In this document: positions 10,894 through 21,200 of the stretch, piece after piece | Layout of the letters: each line of letters opens with the position of its first letter | Numbering within the stretch: position 1 is the first letter of the stretch | Assembly (NCBI GenBank): GCA_004194705.1 | Contig: SADC01000015.1 | Span: 1-64,000, forward strand | Source of the DNA: Ditylenchus dipsaci | Lineage: Eukaryota; Nematoda; Chromadorea; Rhabditida; Anguinidae | Length of the DNA stretch: 64,000 bases | Reading direction: 5' to 3' | The notes under the pieces: generated by a model | What the model was told of the DNA's origin: nothing | What the model saw: the letters and a program-made list of their open reading frames with translations, nothing else | The model's database searches: none | Translations under genes and position numbers: made by a program

Positions 10894-11695
10894 CCATATC
10901 CCTTGAAGGAGGAGAACCTTTTCTGGCCCGAATGGTTTTAATCCCACCACGAGCATGCATATTTTCCCGACTGTTTTTTTATTACTTTTACATATCACTA
11001 CTCTTTTTACATTTTCATATATTAGTTTTGTAAAATAGAAATAAGTAGCCAAGTGGATCAGCGAAGCAAGGAAACTACGTATAAACTACGCTTACTGCTA
11101 GTAGAAGTTTTGCAATTATAAAAGATACTACAGCGATGCTTAGAGTGTCACAAATTTCTGATTTCTTCACCCGACTCAATCGATTCCAGCAACTCTCCTT
11201 GGTGTCTTCTACAGAAGAGCATAATTACATAGTTACCGAAAGGACATCGATCGCGAAGTCGAAATCGAAAATTTACGACACTCTAATTGTCGCTGCAATA
11301 CTTTTATAATGGCGAAACTTCTACTAGCAGTAAGCGTGGTTTATACGTAGTTTCATTGTTTGGCTGATCCACTTAGCTACAGTCAACTCTCGATACAGTG
11401 TACCCTCGATATAGTGTATATTTTTTCAACCTCATTTAGTCAGCTCTATAAGCCAAACTGGCTTAGAGCGTACCCTCGATACAGTGTAACCCTTAATATA
11501 GTGTATATTTTTCCGATCCCCGCGAGCTACACTGTATCGAGAGTGGACTGTACTAATTTCTCTTTTCCAAAACTTAAATATGAAAATGTAAAAAGAGTAT
11601 TTAAAAACAATAAGAAACAGTCGGGAAAAAAATTTGCGTGCTCGTAATGGGGTCCGAACCATTCGGGCCAGAAAATGTTTCCCTCCTTTAATAGT
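10894..11695. mobile_element. ~800-bp inverted-repeat element with nested insertions (copy A)
   Basis: The outer arms, about 10900-11041 and 11555-11690, are inverted repeats sharing CTGGCCCGAATGGTT, CCCGACTGTTT and ACTCTTTTTACATTTTCATA. Inside is a second palindrome, 11045-11380 (GTAGCCAAGTGGATCAGC / GCTGATCCACTTAGCTAC; CTACGTATAAACTACGCTTA). Inside or beside that is a TA-flanked MITE at 11380-11550. This looks like successive insertions. Copy B: about 44488-45290. Confidence 0.65.
11380..11550. mobile_element. 171-bp TA-flanked MITE, CAGTCAACTCTCGATA ends (copy A)
   Basis: TA flanks the element at 11378-11379 and 11551-11552. It starts CAGTCAACTCTCGATACAGT and ends CACTGTATCGAGAGTGGACTG, with extra internal CCCTCGATACAGTGTA motifs. 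CAGTC..CTCGAT termini with TA duplication are typical of pogo/Tigger-like or mariner derivatives. Copy B: about 44976-45146. Confidence 0.75.
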
Positions 11696-11869
11696 AAGTC
11701 CTAGTTGAGGAATAAATAGCTACCATACAGTTAGACTTGATGGCTTCTTTATATATTCTATGTAGTTGTAGTACCGTTTCTTAACACAGCACCAATTGCT
11801 TTGATAAATGCTAAGGTATTCACTAAGTATAGTGTTCACCTACGCTTTTTAAGGAAAATATTTCTCGAT

Positions 11870-12122
11870 TTAACGATCTCATATAGCCGGTCCGAGGGTG
11901 ATCGTTAAAGGAGCATGGTTTTTGCGCGCAGCGGTATGCGCAAAATTTAAATTGGCGGGGGACACTTCTCTTTCGTCTCGCACTGTACTCTTTGGAGTCA
12001 TTTCAAACGATTCGAAAGAGTACAGAAAGAGACGAAAGAGAAGTGTCCCCCCCCCCCCAAATTAAAATTTTGCACATGTCGCTGCGCGCAAAGATCATGG
12101 TCCTTTAAATCGAGGTCCGACT
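11870..12122. mobile_element. Palindromic MITE, GCATGGTTTTTGCGCGCAGC family (copy A)
   Basis: The arms 11908-11990 and 12018-12110 are inverted (GCGCGCAGCGGTATG, GGGACACTTCTCTTTCGTCTC). They are wrapped by a degenerate CTCGATTTAACGA ... TTAAATCGAGGTCCGACTGTA pair, suggesting this MITE inserted into a pogo-like one. Related copies: 13700-13877 and the half copy at 5964. Copy B: about 45460-45720. Confidence 0.65.
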
Positions 12123-12491
12123 GTATTTGCTTTGGTTATTCGGAATCTAATGAAAACGAGCTAGGGGAAATAAACTTGAGGCTTTAAAATTTAACAGTTA
12201 TTGTGGTTTCCTTGCAAGATGAAGGCTAGAATTTATTATTTGGCAAAATTGATTCCTCCAAAATAGCTTTTGTGGATGATTGGATAAAAAAGAAAGTTTA
12301 CCTTTACTTTCTGGTTATTAGCACTCACTCAAATTTTATACTAATATCTCTAAAATTTGTCTATTGTTCCCCTACTTTTGATTGTTTGCTTAGAAGAGTG
12401 CACACACAAATTCAGGTCGTTGATTGCTTTGTCAATGTCCATTTGTCTGCAAAAGCGTCATCGTTTAGTGATATATAGAAATCAATAATTA

Positions 12492-12742
12492 CCGTATTTC
12501 CTCTAATAGCTCACCCGGGTGAGTTATTTTTTGGATCGCTGAAAATTGGAAAAATTTGAGGTCGATCTCGAGATTTTTGCGTGAAAATATGAAATTTAAA
12601 AACTGGAATCGGTAGAGCTCGTGGGAATTAAGAAAACGCAATAAACAGCTTTGCAAAATATTTGTTCCGAGCTGAGATACAGGCCCTCAAAGTTGAGGGG
12701 GGTGAGTTATTAGAGCAGGGTGAGTTATTAGAGGAAATACGG
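12492..12742. mobile_element. CCGTATTTCCTCTAATA MITE, member 1 (copy A)
   Basis: TA flanks at 12490-12491 and 12743-12744. The ends are CCGTATTTCCTCTAATA and TATTAGAGGAAATACGG. The interior has TTTTTGGATCGCTGAAAATT, AATCGGTAGAGCTCG and CCTCAAAGTTGAGGG. Members 2 and 3 share these blocks. No coding capacity. Copy B: about 46089-46337. Confidence 0.85.
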
Positions 12743-12981
12743 TATAATTCTTTAAACTATTGGTTTTCCGAGTATGTATGAATTTTTGCAAAATGCTTAG
12801 TGATAAATTTGTGAAATAATATTTATTTCGATAACTGATGTTGGTTTGCTTGACGTGCACAAGACGTAAAATTAGTTTTGAAGCTTTCTCCAAATTTGAA
12901 CTCGTTAGAAATTTGTTAGTAAAAGCAGAAAATTTGATTTGCTTATTTTTGAGAATTTAGTTGACTTTATTTTTTGTTATA

Positions 12982-13210
12982 CCGTATTTCCTGTATTAAA
13001 CGCTCCGGCGCGTTTACTTTTTGGATCCCCAAAAATCGGAAAATTTTGAGGTCAATCTAGATATTTTAGAGCGAAAATCCAAAACATAAAAAGTAGAATC
13101 GGTAGAGCTCGCAGGAGTTGAGAAAATGCAAACAAAAAATCAAAAAAAAATCCTGCTCCGAGAAACAAACCCTTAAAGTCAGGGGGGCGCGTTCATTAGA
13201 GGAAATACAG
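12982..13210. mobile_element. CCGTATTTCC MITE, member 2 (copy A)
   Basis: TA-flanked, starting CCGTATTTCCTGTATTAAAC and ending TTAGAGGAAATACAG. It shares TTTTTGGATCCCCAAAAATC, GGTCAATCTAGATATTTTAG and AATCGGTAGAGCTCG with member 1, only 239 bp upstream. Copy B: about 46577-46805. Confidence 0.8.
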
Positions 13211-14513
13211 TATTTTGATTTCACATCCACTCCTGTTAAAAGTATCAAGAAATCCAAGACTACAAAGCTTATCCAACCTTTATTCTGGTTTCAAATTTTG
13301 AATGAGAAATTAACTGAAAATGAAAATATTGAAAATAAACTTCTAACAGATCTCATTCATTATTAGCTGACTCATTACCTTGAAAAATATATTGTTGAGG
13401 TAGATCGCATTGAAGTGCTTGTATCTATCTAACAAATTAAAAAGATTAGTTTCTATGGAGCCCAATGGTACTTTTCACAATATCTTGGGTGTAAAGACCA
13501 GTGAGACAAGCCATACAAAAGTGTTTTGTTGATTATTTAAAAAATTATCTTAGTGTTAAATGAGTTTTGATATACCGTATTCTCGTACTTATGTCATTCA
13601 GATCACACTTACATTTTTTTCGATTTTTTGTTCAATATATGCAATTTTAATGTTTATTATTCACATGCATACAATTCAACAATTTGAGATAAAGAAAAAG
13701 ACCATGGTTTTTGCGCGCAGCGGCATGTGCAAAATTTGAATTGGCGGGGAAAGTTCTCTTTGGGGTCTCACTGTACTCTTTGGAGTAAGGTCGAACAATT
13801 CCAAAAAGTTCAGTGCCAGACGGAAGAGAATTGTCCCCGCCAATTCAAATTTTTTTCAAAAACCATGGTCCTTTAAGCGACTTATTTCTATCAAATACAG
13901 TTTAAAAAAGTGGATTATGGTCACAAATATCATATTTGGCCAATACAGGTGCAAAAATGGACAGGAAGTAAATAATTACCCTCGTTTTCGTGCTATTTTA
14001 CACGTATTTTACATATTAGTCGCTAATGGACTTTTTAAAAGATGTTATAAAAAAAACTATATTATTCTCCAAGATCGATTTTTTGTACTCAAAGTCCAGT
14101 CTCAAATTTATTCCTTAAAAGCTTTGGTCACAACCACACCTTAACCTCTAAGTCAGACATACCAAAATACAACTAGGACAATAAAGACAGCAACTACTAC
14201 CACAGGTCACCAACACTCCCTTTAAAGACAACCCAAACTAACCATTCCCACACACACTGACCACTACATTCACTGACCAAAGCAGCAGTCTCTTTTTACA
14301 AATCTGTTCTATAACCTCTGACTCTCTGCCACACAATCTCTACAAAATGAAGTCTTTTCCCAATGTCACCCAGCCTTTTAAGGTAAAGGAATTCAGCAGC
14401 AAGAAAAGAAACAGATCCCCCTAAACTAAGAAAACGCTATGTGCCTGGCCTTTTTTCTCTCCGTTTGACTGCGCACAGGTTGCTGTTTCTCATGTAGATG
14501 TAGTAGTAGCACT
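13211..14513. other. Intergenic, no gene recognised
   Basis: Apart from the MITE at 13700-13877, this is AT-rich, with a C/A-rich low-complexity stretch at 14140-14340 that lacks exon signals. A short ATG reading (14346-14381) ending at AAG/GTAAAG could be a tiny exon, but I see nothing to join it to. Confidence 0.4.
13700..13877. mobile_element. Palindromic MITE, second member of the ACCATGGTTTTTG family (copy A)
   Basis: The left arm has ACCATGGTTTTTGCGCGCAG and GAATTGGCGGGGA; the right arm has TCCCCGCCAATTCAAATTT and AAAACCATGGTCC. It has the same ends as the 11870 element, with a different centre. Copy B: about 47298-47470. Confidence 0.75.
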
Positions 14514-14626
14514 TGTAACTGTACAGAAATCCCATGTACTTTCAATTTCCTTCCAGCTTCCCCATTTTTGCATTTTAACAAGAGCAACTCATGTCTTCCC
14601 TATTTTGACAGGGGAAGTGGTATACA
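14514..14626 (-). repeat. Direct-repeat unit 1 (possible exon-derived fragment)
   Basis: The segment containing AACTGTACAGAAATC, TTTCCTTCCAGCTTCC and ACAGGGGAAG recurs at 15240-15352, similar but not identical. On the minus strand both read KC(K/E)N(G/E)EAGRKLKV..ISVQLQ. The first copy has a stop and looks decayed. It may be a duplicated exon fragment or a dispersed repeat. Confidence 0.5.
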
Positions 14627-14699
14627 AGGCAAGTACTTCCCCAACAATGGTTTTTTTTGCCTTTTATTTTTAAATTTTTAAAAGAAAAAGCATTTCAAG

Positions 14700-14905
14700 C
14701 AGGGATGGGAATGAAATTTTTTCAAAAAAGTACATTTTTCAATAACAGTCCATTTTAACTACTTTTGAAGAAAAAGGTGATTTTATCCAGTGCTTATTGC
14801 GATTCTGAAGCAAAAAAGACTTTGACTAGAATTTTCAAAATAAAAAAGATTTGGGGTCCTAAAAAAGCACAAATCTTTTTTTAAAAAGTACGATTCCCAT
14901 CCCTG
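14700..14905. mobile_element. 206-bp hAT-type MITE (copy A)
   Basis: It starts CAGGGATGGGAAT and ends ATTCCCATCCCTG, a 13-bp inverted terminus. The flanks are ATTTCAAG (14692-14699) and ATTTGAAG (14906-14913), an 8-bp target duplication with one mismatch, as hAT elements make. It has no coding capacity. Copy B: 48297-48503. Confidence 0.85.
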
Positions 14906-15239
14906 ATTTGAAGTGTTAAGTAAAAGTCTTGAAAATTCCTTTTTAGATAAAAAAAAACCTTGGATTTGAACACCAAATTCGTGCTCAGCGCAATCAGTTT
15001 TGCTTATAAAAGTGCTTTTACAATTGATAAATTACTGTCAAATTTAAAAATCCTCTCGAGACAAAAATATTTAATTTGAATAATTCGAAGATTTCAAAAA
15101 TGCAAATGTTTTTTTCTCGAGGGGAATTCAAAATTTTTCAATTGTAAGAGCACTTCAACAAGCAAATCGACCATGCTGGACACGAAACCGGTGTTATAAT
15201 ATAAGGTTTGCTTATCCAAAGGAAAGTTTGATGTCAGTA

Positions 15240-15352
15240 TTTGTAACTGTACAGAAATCACTAGTACTTTCAGTTTCCTTCCAGCTTCCTCATTTTCGCA
15301 TTTTAACAAGATCAGCTCGTGTGTTCCAATTTCGACAGGGGAAGAGGTAGTT
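15240..15352 (-). repeat. Direct-repeat unit 2, open on the minus strand
   Basis: This is the partner of 14514-14626. The minus-strand frame is open from 15402 to 15094 (about 102 codons), including THELILLKCENEEAGRKLKV, but no splice sites or known domain support a gene. Copy B repeats the pair at about 48112-48224 and 48840-48952. Confidence 0.4.
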
Positions 15353-15404
15353 GCTTTTCCACTGATGTTCTTTCCTGCCTTTTTTCTGTTTCTATCCTTC
15401 AAAA

Positions 15405-16367
15405 TACAGCAGCAGCAGCCAAAGTACAGCTATTTCGCGTTGGATATGCGCCTGTTTAACCACTTTTCTTTCTTTGCTCTATATCTCTGTATATTTTTTT
15501 CTTTTTTATCTTCATATTCTTCCCTTCTGTGTTTTTGGATGAACTGAAGTACATTTTTGAAAAGAGCAGAAAAATTTTTGCGTCATTTTTTCCTCACTTG
15601 CAGTATAGGTTGTTGATTTTAGCGCGGTGGGTGGAAAAGAAGCAGTAATTTTTGTTTCTGTTTTCTGCTATTGTAACAATAATAATTTTTATTTATGAGC
15701 AGCAAGTTTTGTTGTTGGGAGGTGTAATCTTGCAGTAGTTTTCATTTCCTTCTATACTTTTGTTGGTATTACGCTAGTTATTTTTTGATTCATTCCTGTG
15801 CTCTTAAAGTAGTAATTTTGAACTTGTTAGACCAAGAGAAATTTCGCAGCTGTACACTGAAGCTGTACTTTTTTATCACCCCAATCTGTTTTTTTTGACT
15901 GTAAAAACGAAACTGGCAAAATTTTTCAAAATTGGGTGAAAAAAAGTGTCGGACCCAAGGTGGGAACGAATTTTTGGGGGTGCCGAATAAACGAGGTTTG
16001 ACTGTAATTAAAAAGTACCCTGATATTTAGGCTAATTTGTAATCTTCGTGTTCTTGTGTTAAGAATACTTAACAATCAAAAAAACAGTGATAAGTCTAAA
16101 GTCCAATCTAAAACAGCTTATTTTTGCTCTGATCAATTTCAAGGTCTATCACCAATGAAGCACTCCACATCTAATTTGGCGCCACAAATAATCTTTTTTA
16201 GGTTTTGCTTGTTAGTGGTGATAACCTTGAGATTCTTCTACTTCTTCAGATCAACCAATAGAAACATGTATTTGGTGGAGTGAAAGAAGAAAAAATCTAT
16301 CATAAAAAATCTAATAATAATAAGCAATTCACCACAGATTTATTCAAAAGTATATTTTGACACCAAT
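15405..16367. other. Intergenic; one-ended pogo-like repeat
   Basis: No gene recognised. A segment ending GAGGTTTGACTG-TA at about 16004, with GTGTCGGACCCAAGG and GGGAACGAA, matches the right end of the 19989-20405 and 35560-35974 elements, but a clear left end is missing. Confidence 0.5.
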
Positions 16368-16369
16368 TA

Positions 16370-16617
16370 CCGTATTTTCTCTGATAGAAGCCTCCCCCTC
16401 AACTTTGAGGGTCTGTATCTCAGAGCACAGTTTAAATTTTGCAAAGCTGTTTATTGCCTTATTCTTAACTCCCACACTTCTAACACCCGAGCTCCACTCA
16501 TTCCGCTTTTCGGATTTTGGATAAGCACCCGAAAATTTCGAGATCGACCTAACATTTTCCTTATTTCTGGGTGATAGAAAAATAGAAGCTCCGTGGCTTT
16601 CATTAGAGAAAATACGG
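16370..16617. mobile_element. CCGTATTTTCTCTGATA MITE, member 3 (copy A)
   Basis: TA-flanked (16368-16369, 16618-16619) with ends CCGTATTTTCTCTGATAGA and TTAGAGAAAATACGG. The interior block order is reversed relative to member 1: CTCAACTTTGAGGGTCTGTA comes first and GAGATCGACCTAAC later. Copy B: about 49972-50217. Confidence 0.8.
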
Positions 16618-16619
16618 TA

Positions 16620-18278
16620 CACCAAAACACTTCACGCTTCTTTATCCCAGTCGAAAAAAATACTAAAAAAAGCTGTCTAATCTGTTCTGCTAATAAGACA
16701 CTTGTCGTTTAGCAAGCCCACTGGTTAGCAGGGGTCACTTTTAAGCTGAACAAATAATCCAGTCTATTAGTACTGCTATTCCTTGCTTTACCGTTCCACT
16801 CATTTTTTCGCTTTTCCCTTAAAGCTGACCACTTTGACCGTCTCGAGTTGTTTTGATTTTTTATAGCAGCACTTAGTTAGACTAGCTCGAGCAAAATCCC
16901 CAAGTACTCACTTATCTGGCTGACTCAGTTTTGATGAGGATTATAGTTAATTAAGATATCTGCCTCCATATTAACCAGTATTTTTTCTGCTTTTATTAGT
17001 CACATTCCATGGTTGTCTGAGTAAAAAAGCGGTGACGCCCAGAAATGATGACGCCCAAAATTAGTGTTAATTGACCAACATACAAAATGAGGCATCTTTT
17101 CTTTTTCTTCTCTTTGTTGACCTTGCTCTCTCATTCATTCATGCATTCTTCCTTTGTCAATCAAAAAATTCCTTTAAGGTCTGAATTGGAACATTTTTTG
17201 TAAAATAATATAATCCTTTTTCAAGTATTTGAATGCAATTTTAAACTTAAAATTTTTTTGTTATTATAATTGTGTTTTAACTAGATTTTGAAGAAACAAA
17301 TATATAATTTTTATTTATTTGTGACAAAATTCTATTTTTACCTTTTTTTCTTCCTCGCACCCAATTCTTCTGGCCAAATTTTGTGCTTTACAGATTATCT
17401 ACATTTTTGAGAAATGTGTTTGACCACCCTCTCCCTTAGGGTACTTTTTGACTTGAGCTTATGTTAGCATTCACTATGACGGACTTACAAATGTCTTTAT
17501 TCTACTTTTAGTTCCGACAAAATGCTTGAGTTTGTCCTAACATGCTCTGGCCTACCCTCCGCTTGAGCACACGACAAGAAACAATATGGGGAACTGAGAA
17601 AAAAATTTCACACAGAAACGCCGGATTTCTTTTGTCATAGAATTTCGTTCGTGCTTCTCAATGTCAATTTTTCAATTTTATGTCATTTGATCTGCACTTT
17701 TCTCAAATTGCACCTGTAAACCCACTATTTTGCTTGTATAAACTCCGAGAAACCTTTATAAGTACGGAAAGGTTGTATTTTTACGGATCTTTGTGTTCTT
17801 CTTGCATCTTCTTCTTCCTAAAAATGTTTTATAAACAAACTTCCAGCTGGTTTTAAAGTACAATAGTATTAACTATATTTTTGTTACACTTTAACCAAAA
17901 ATTCGCATTAGTATTTTTTACTTAAGTATTTTAATTGTTATCTGGTCATGGTTGTGTGTCTCAAATTGTACTACCACCACATTAGTTAATGGTGCGTGTG
18001 TTTTTTCTACTCATTTTTCAACAGCAAATCACTGCTCGTTATTTCTGCCATTTATCTCTTTCATGTTCTTCTTTCTTTTCTCTGTTTTTGCTGCATTTTT
18101 TGATTGACCGGTTTTGTGATGTTGTAGTTGGACTAAACTTTAACAACATCTTAAATAATCGATTTTCAGTCTGGTTTAAAGAGATCAAAGACGATAAGAA
18201 ATTGATTTTGTTGGGAAAGGCAGTGCTGAGCCCGGGCTGGGCAACTTATATTTTTGCTTTTTTGTACATTGATCCACA
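16620..18278. other. Upstream region of the Crumbs-like gene
   Basis: No coding exon recognised. A fragment at about 17520-17560 (GAGTTTGTCCTAACATGCTC, TGGCCTACCCTCCGC) resembles 22866-22910 in intron 10. A pyrimidine-rich stretch lies at 18040-18100. Promoter elements could be here, but I cannot identify any with confidence. Confidence 0.4.
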
Positions 18279-21200
18279 ATGATACTCAGAAGTCCTTCAC
18301 TACTTATTTTTGGTGAGATGCTTTTGTCGCATATTTGTTTGATCACAATTATTTTTTAGCGATATCCAGTTTTTTGTGTATTTGGAGGATAGCTTTCGCA
18401 GCAGCGGAATCTTCATCTTCAGCTTCCTCAGAGGAAACGGGTAGTTTTCAGCTCAAGGCTAACTCTAATACCAGAATAGCCTGGCTCATCGACAGCGACT
18501 CACTGCCTTGGAGGGGCTCTTACTCTTTTTGAGGTGGGCATTAAGTGGAATTAACATTAAGCTTAAAAAATAGCTAAGCATAATTATGTAATACAGTGTA
18601 TTTCAAAAGTTATTGAAGTGGACACAGCAGCCTGAAACCATAAATGACCAAGACAAAAAGGTCTTTGGATAATTTTTACAAAAAAAACTCGGCTCCAGTA
18701 TATAACACTCCTCAATTTAAACTTTTGGACTTTGGGCGGAGGTATCGGTTTTTTAATCGTGTTTTTGTTTGCGAAAATCCCAAAATCCACTGTTTTTGAC
18801 CTCAAAACAACTGTAGTCAAAAACGTTTAGAATTTCCCGTTTATTATACGAGAAATGCTACATTTAACGACGGGGCTGAAAAATGCTCAAAATACGTGAG
18901 TGGTCAAAATGAATCATTTTGATATTTTTTTTCGAGTATGACAGAAACATGCTTGACCGCCTAGAAGCGAGAAATAAAAAAAAGACTTGTGAGGTCATTT
19001 AGAGAGTTCTTCTTTTTTCAAAACTTTTTTTGGAAAGCTTGATTACCACGCCTTAATAAAATACTTAAAAACCACGAACCCACAAAACTAACTACTTTCA
19101 GCTCTCCATCCGATGTTGGCTCGATCCCATTCAGTGTGCCTTTACTGTCAGTAATCGACACACATTCTCAACTTCTATTAGCTGAATGCAGAGCCACACT
19201 AGAGCCAACTTCCAACTGGAGGCATTTCCAGTGGATCCTAGACAGCAGCGCTTTGCAGTGCAATGTGTCTGGCCAAGAGTATGTGGTTTCCCCTTTTGTT
19301 GGCAAGTCCAAGATCAGGGAGTTCAATGCCAGAATCGCCTCTAGTACAATTTACATATTTTTTCTTAAAATTTCAATTATAGATTACCTATTTAAGGTGC
19401 CTCCACTCTTTGCTTAAAAGAGCTGAGAATAGACAGGGAGCCAGAAAATCAAGAGTGTCCACCCAAATTTTCTTCGGCTTCTGGCTTCTCCTACACCCCA
19501 ACCTAGATTGCTTCTGCTCTTTGAGCTCTGCTGAGCAGCAAACAACTTTTAATGACGCTTCTTCTCCCAACAGTAATATGCAAGAGTCGAGCATTGTTAG
19601 AAGGAAATCAGAAGGAGCACCACCAAGTGCAGCTTCTAATCCTCCAGTTGCCTTTCCTATGTTTAGACCGGTGGCATTAAGTTCAGCTAGTCAGATTGCA
19701 GCATCTCCAACAGAAGCACCTACAGATGATGATCACTTTGAGTTTGTGGTGAGTGTTTTCGTCCATATATTAAAAAAGGCGAAATCGCACAGAATAAATT
19801 TTGAAAATCTTTACCCAGCTTTTAAATACTCTAACGTAAACACCGTAGCTTTTCTAATAAGAGCCATTTTCCAAAGCCTCCAAATTTTTGAAAATTTGGG
19901 AACGATCTCGAAAACTTTTAGTCGCAAACCGCAATCTGAATCAAATAAAAAAACACCATACCTGACCTTGATGAGTGAGAAATTTAAAAAGTCAAACTTC
20001 AGTTTAACGACCCTCACCTCAAGTTTGTTCCCAGCTAGGGTCCGACACTCTTTTTAAGCTGATTTTGAAAGCTTTTTTAAATTCTATAAATTCCGGTTCC
20101 AAATAACGCAAGGATTCCGATTTTGCCGATCGTTTTTCAAAGACCTGAAGCTTTTGCTTTTAAAAAAAATAACAAACCTCGATTTAGCGACCCCTTATTA
20201 AAATTAGAGCATCGTTAAATCGAGGTTTTGCTTATTTAAAGAAAAACTTAATGCAATCAGAAAATCGGAATCCTTCCGATATTTGCGTTCAGACTGTAGA
20301 AAGATAACTGAGAAAGCGCTTTTAAAATAAGCTTAAAAAGTGTCGGACCAAAGTGGTAACGAAATTGAGGGGGGGGGGGGGAGTCGTTAAATCGAGGTTT
20401 GACTGTAGATAAAATCTGGCTTTTGAGGGCATTACACTTATGCTTGAATATCTGATTTTGTGAAATTGTACACAGCAGGTCGGAAAATCCACAGGTAGTA
20501 CAAAGTAACAGACAGGAATTCTCATGTTGAGATCGTTTTAACCTTAGATTATAAAGCACCAGTTTTTATGAAAAAATGGAGGTTTTTAATTGCAACAGTA
20601 AAACTTTTGCTACGAAAAAATCATTAAAAACAATTTTTTTAAGCCATTACCTTCAACAGTCAAAGCTAGAGCTCCGGCTGAGTTCAAAGATATCAGAGTG
20701 AGAGAAAACAACCACCAGTTTCTGACTGTTTTTGCGACAAAGAAACCCCCAGTCACTACTACCATTAAAGACATGGGCGCAGTTAATGATCCATGCATCA
20801 AATTTGAATGTAAGAATAATGGAAGCTGTGATGTGGGATCAAATTTTATGGTAAGATTCAAAAACATTGAGCAGAAATTTTATAATTTAAAATTTTTTTT
20901 AAAAATTTAGCCATTTTGCATGTGTCAAAATGGATTTTCGGGCAAACACTGTGAAGTAAGGATGTGTGATACCATTACTTGTCATGCTGGCTTAGAGACT
21001 TGTCAGATACGTAACGGCAGAGCTACCTGCGAATGTGTTGAAGGCAAGGCTGGAGAAGATTGCAGAAAAAATGTAACAAAAATTTTAAAAAATTAGTCAA
21101 TAATTTAAATTTTTAAATTTTTTTCAGAAACAGCCTCAAAATAGCACAGTGTCTACTGCAATTTCACAAGCTCTAGTCTGCCCTAATGAATGTAAAAATG

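Noticed and set aside
19410..20057. 215-codon open frame as a gene
   Set aside because: It reads through a 119-nt intron and past a splice donor into a MITE. The phase-consistent model uses exons 19397-19454 and 19574-19752 instead, and copy differences cluster in the proposed intron.
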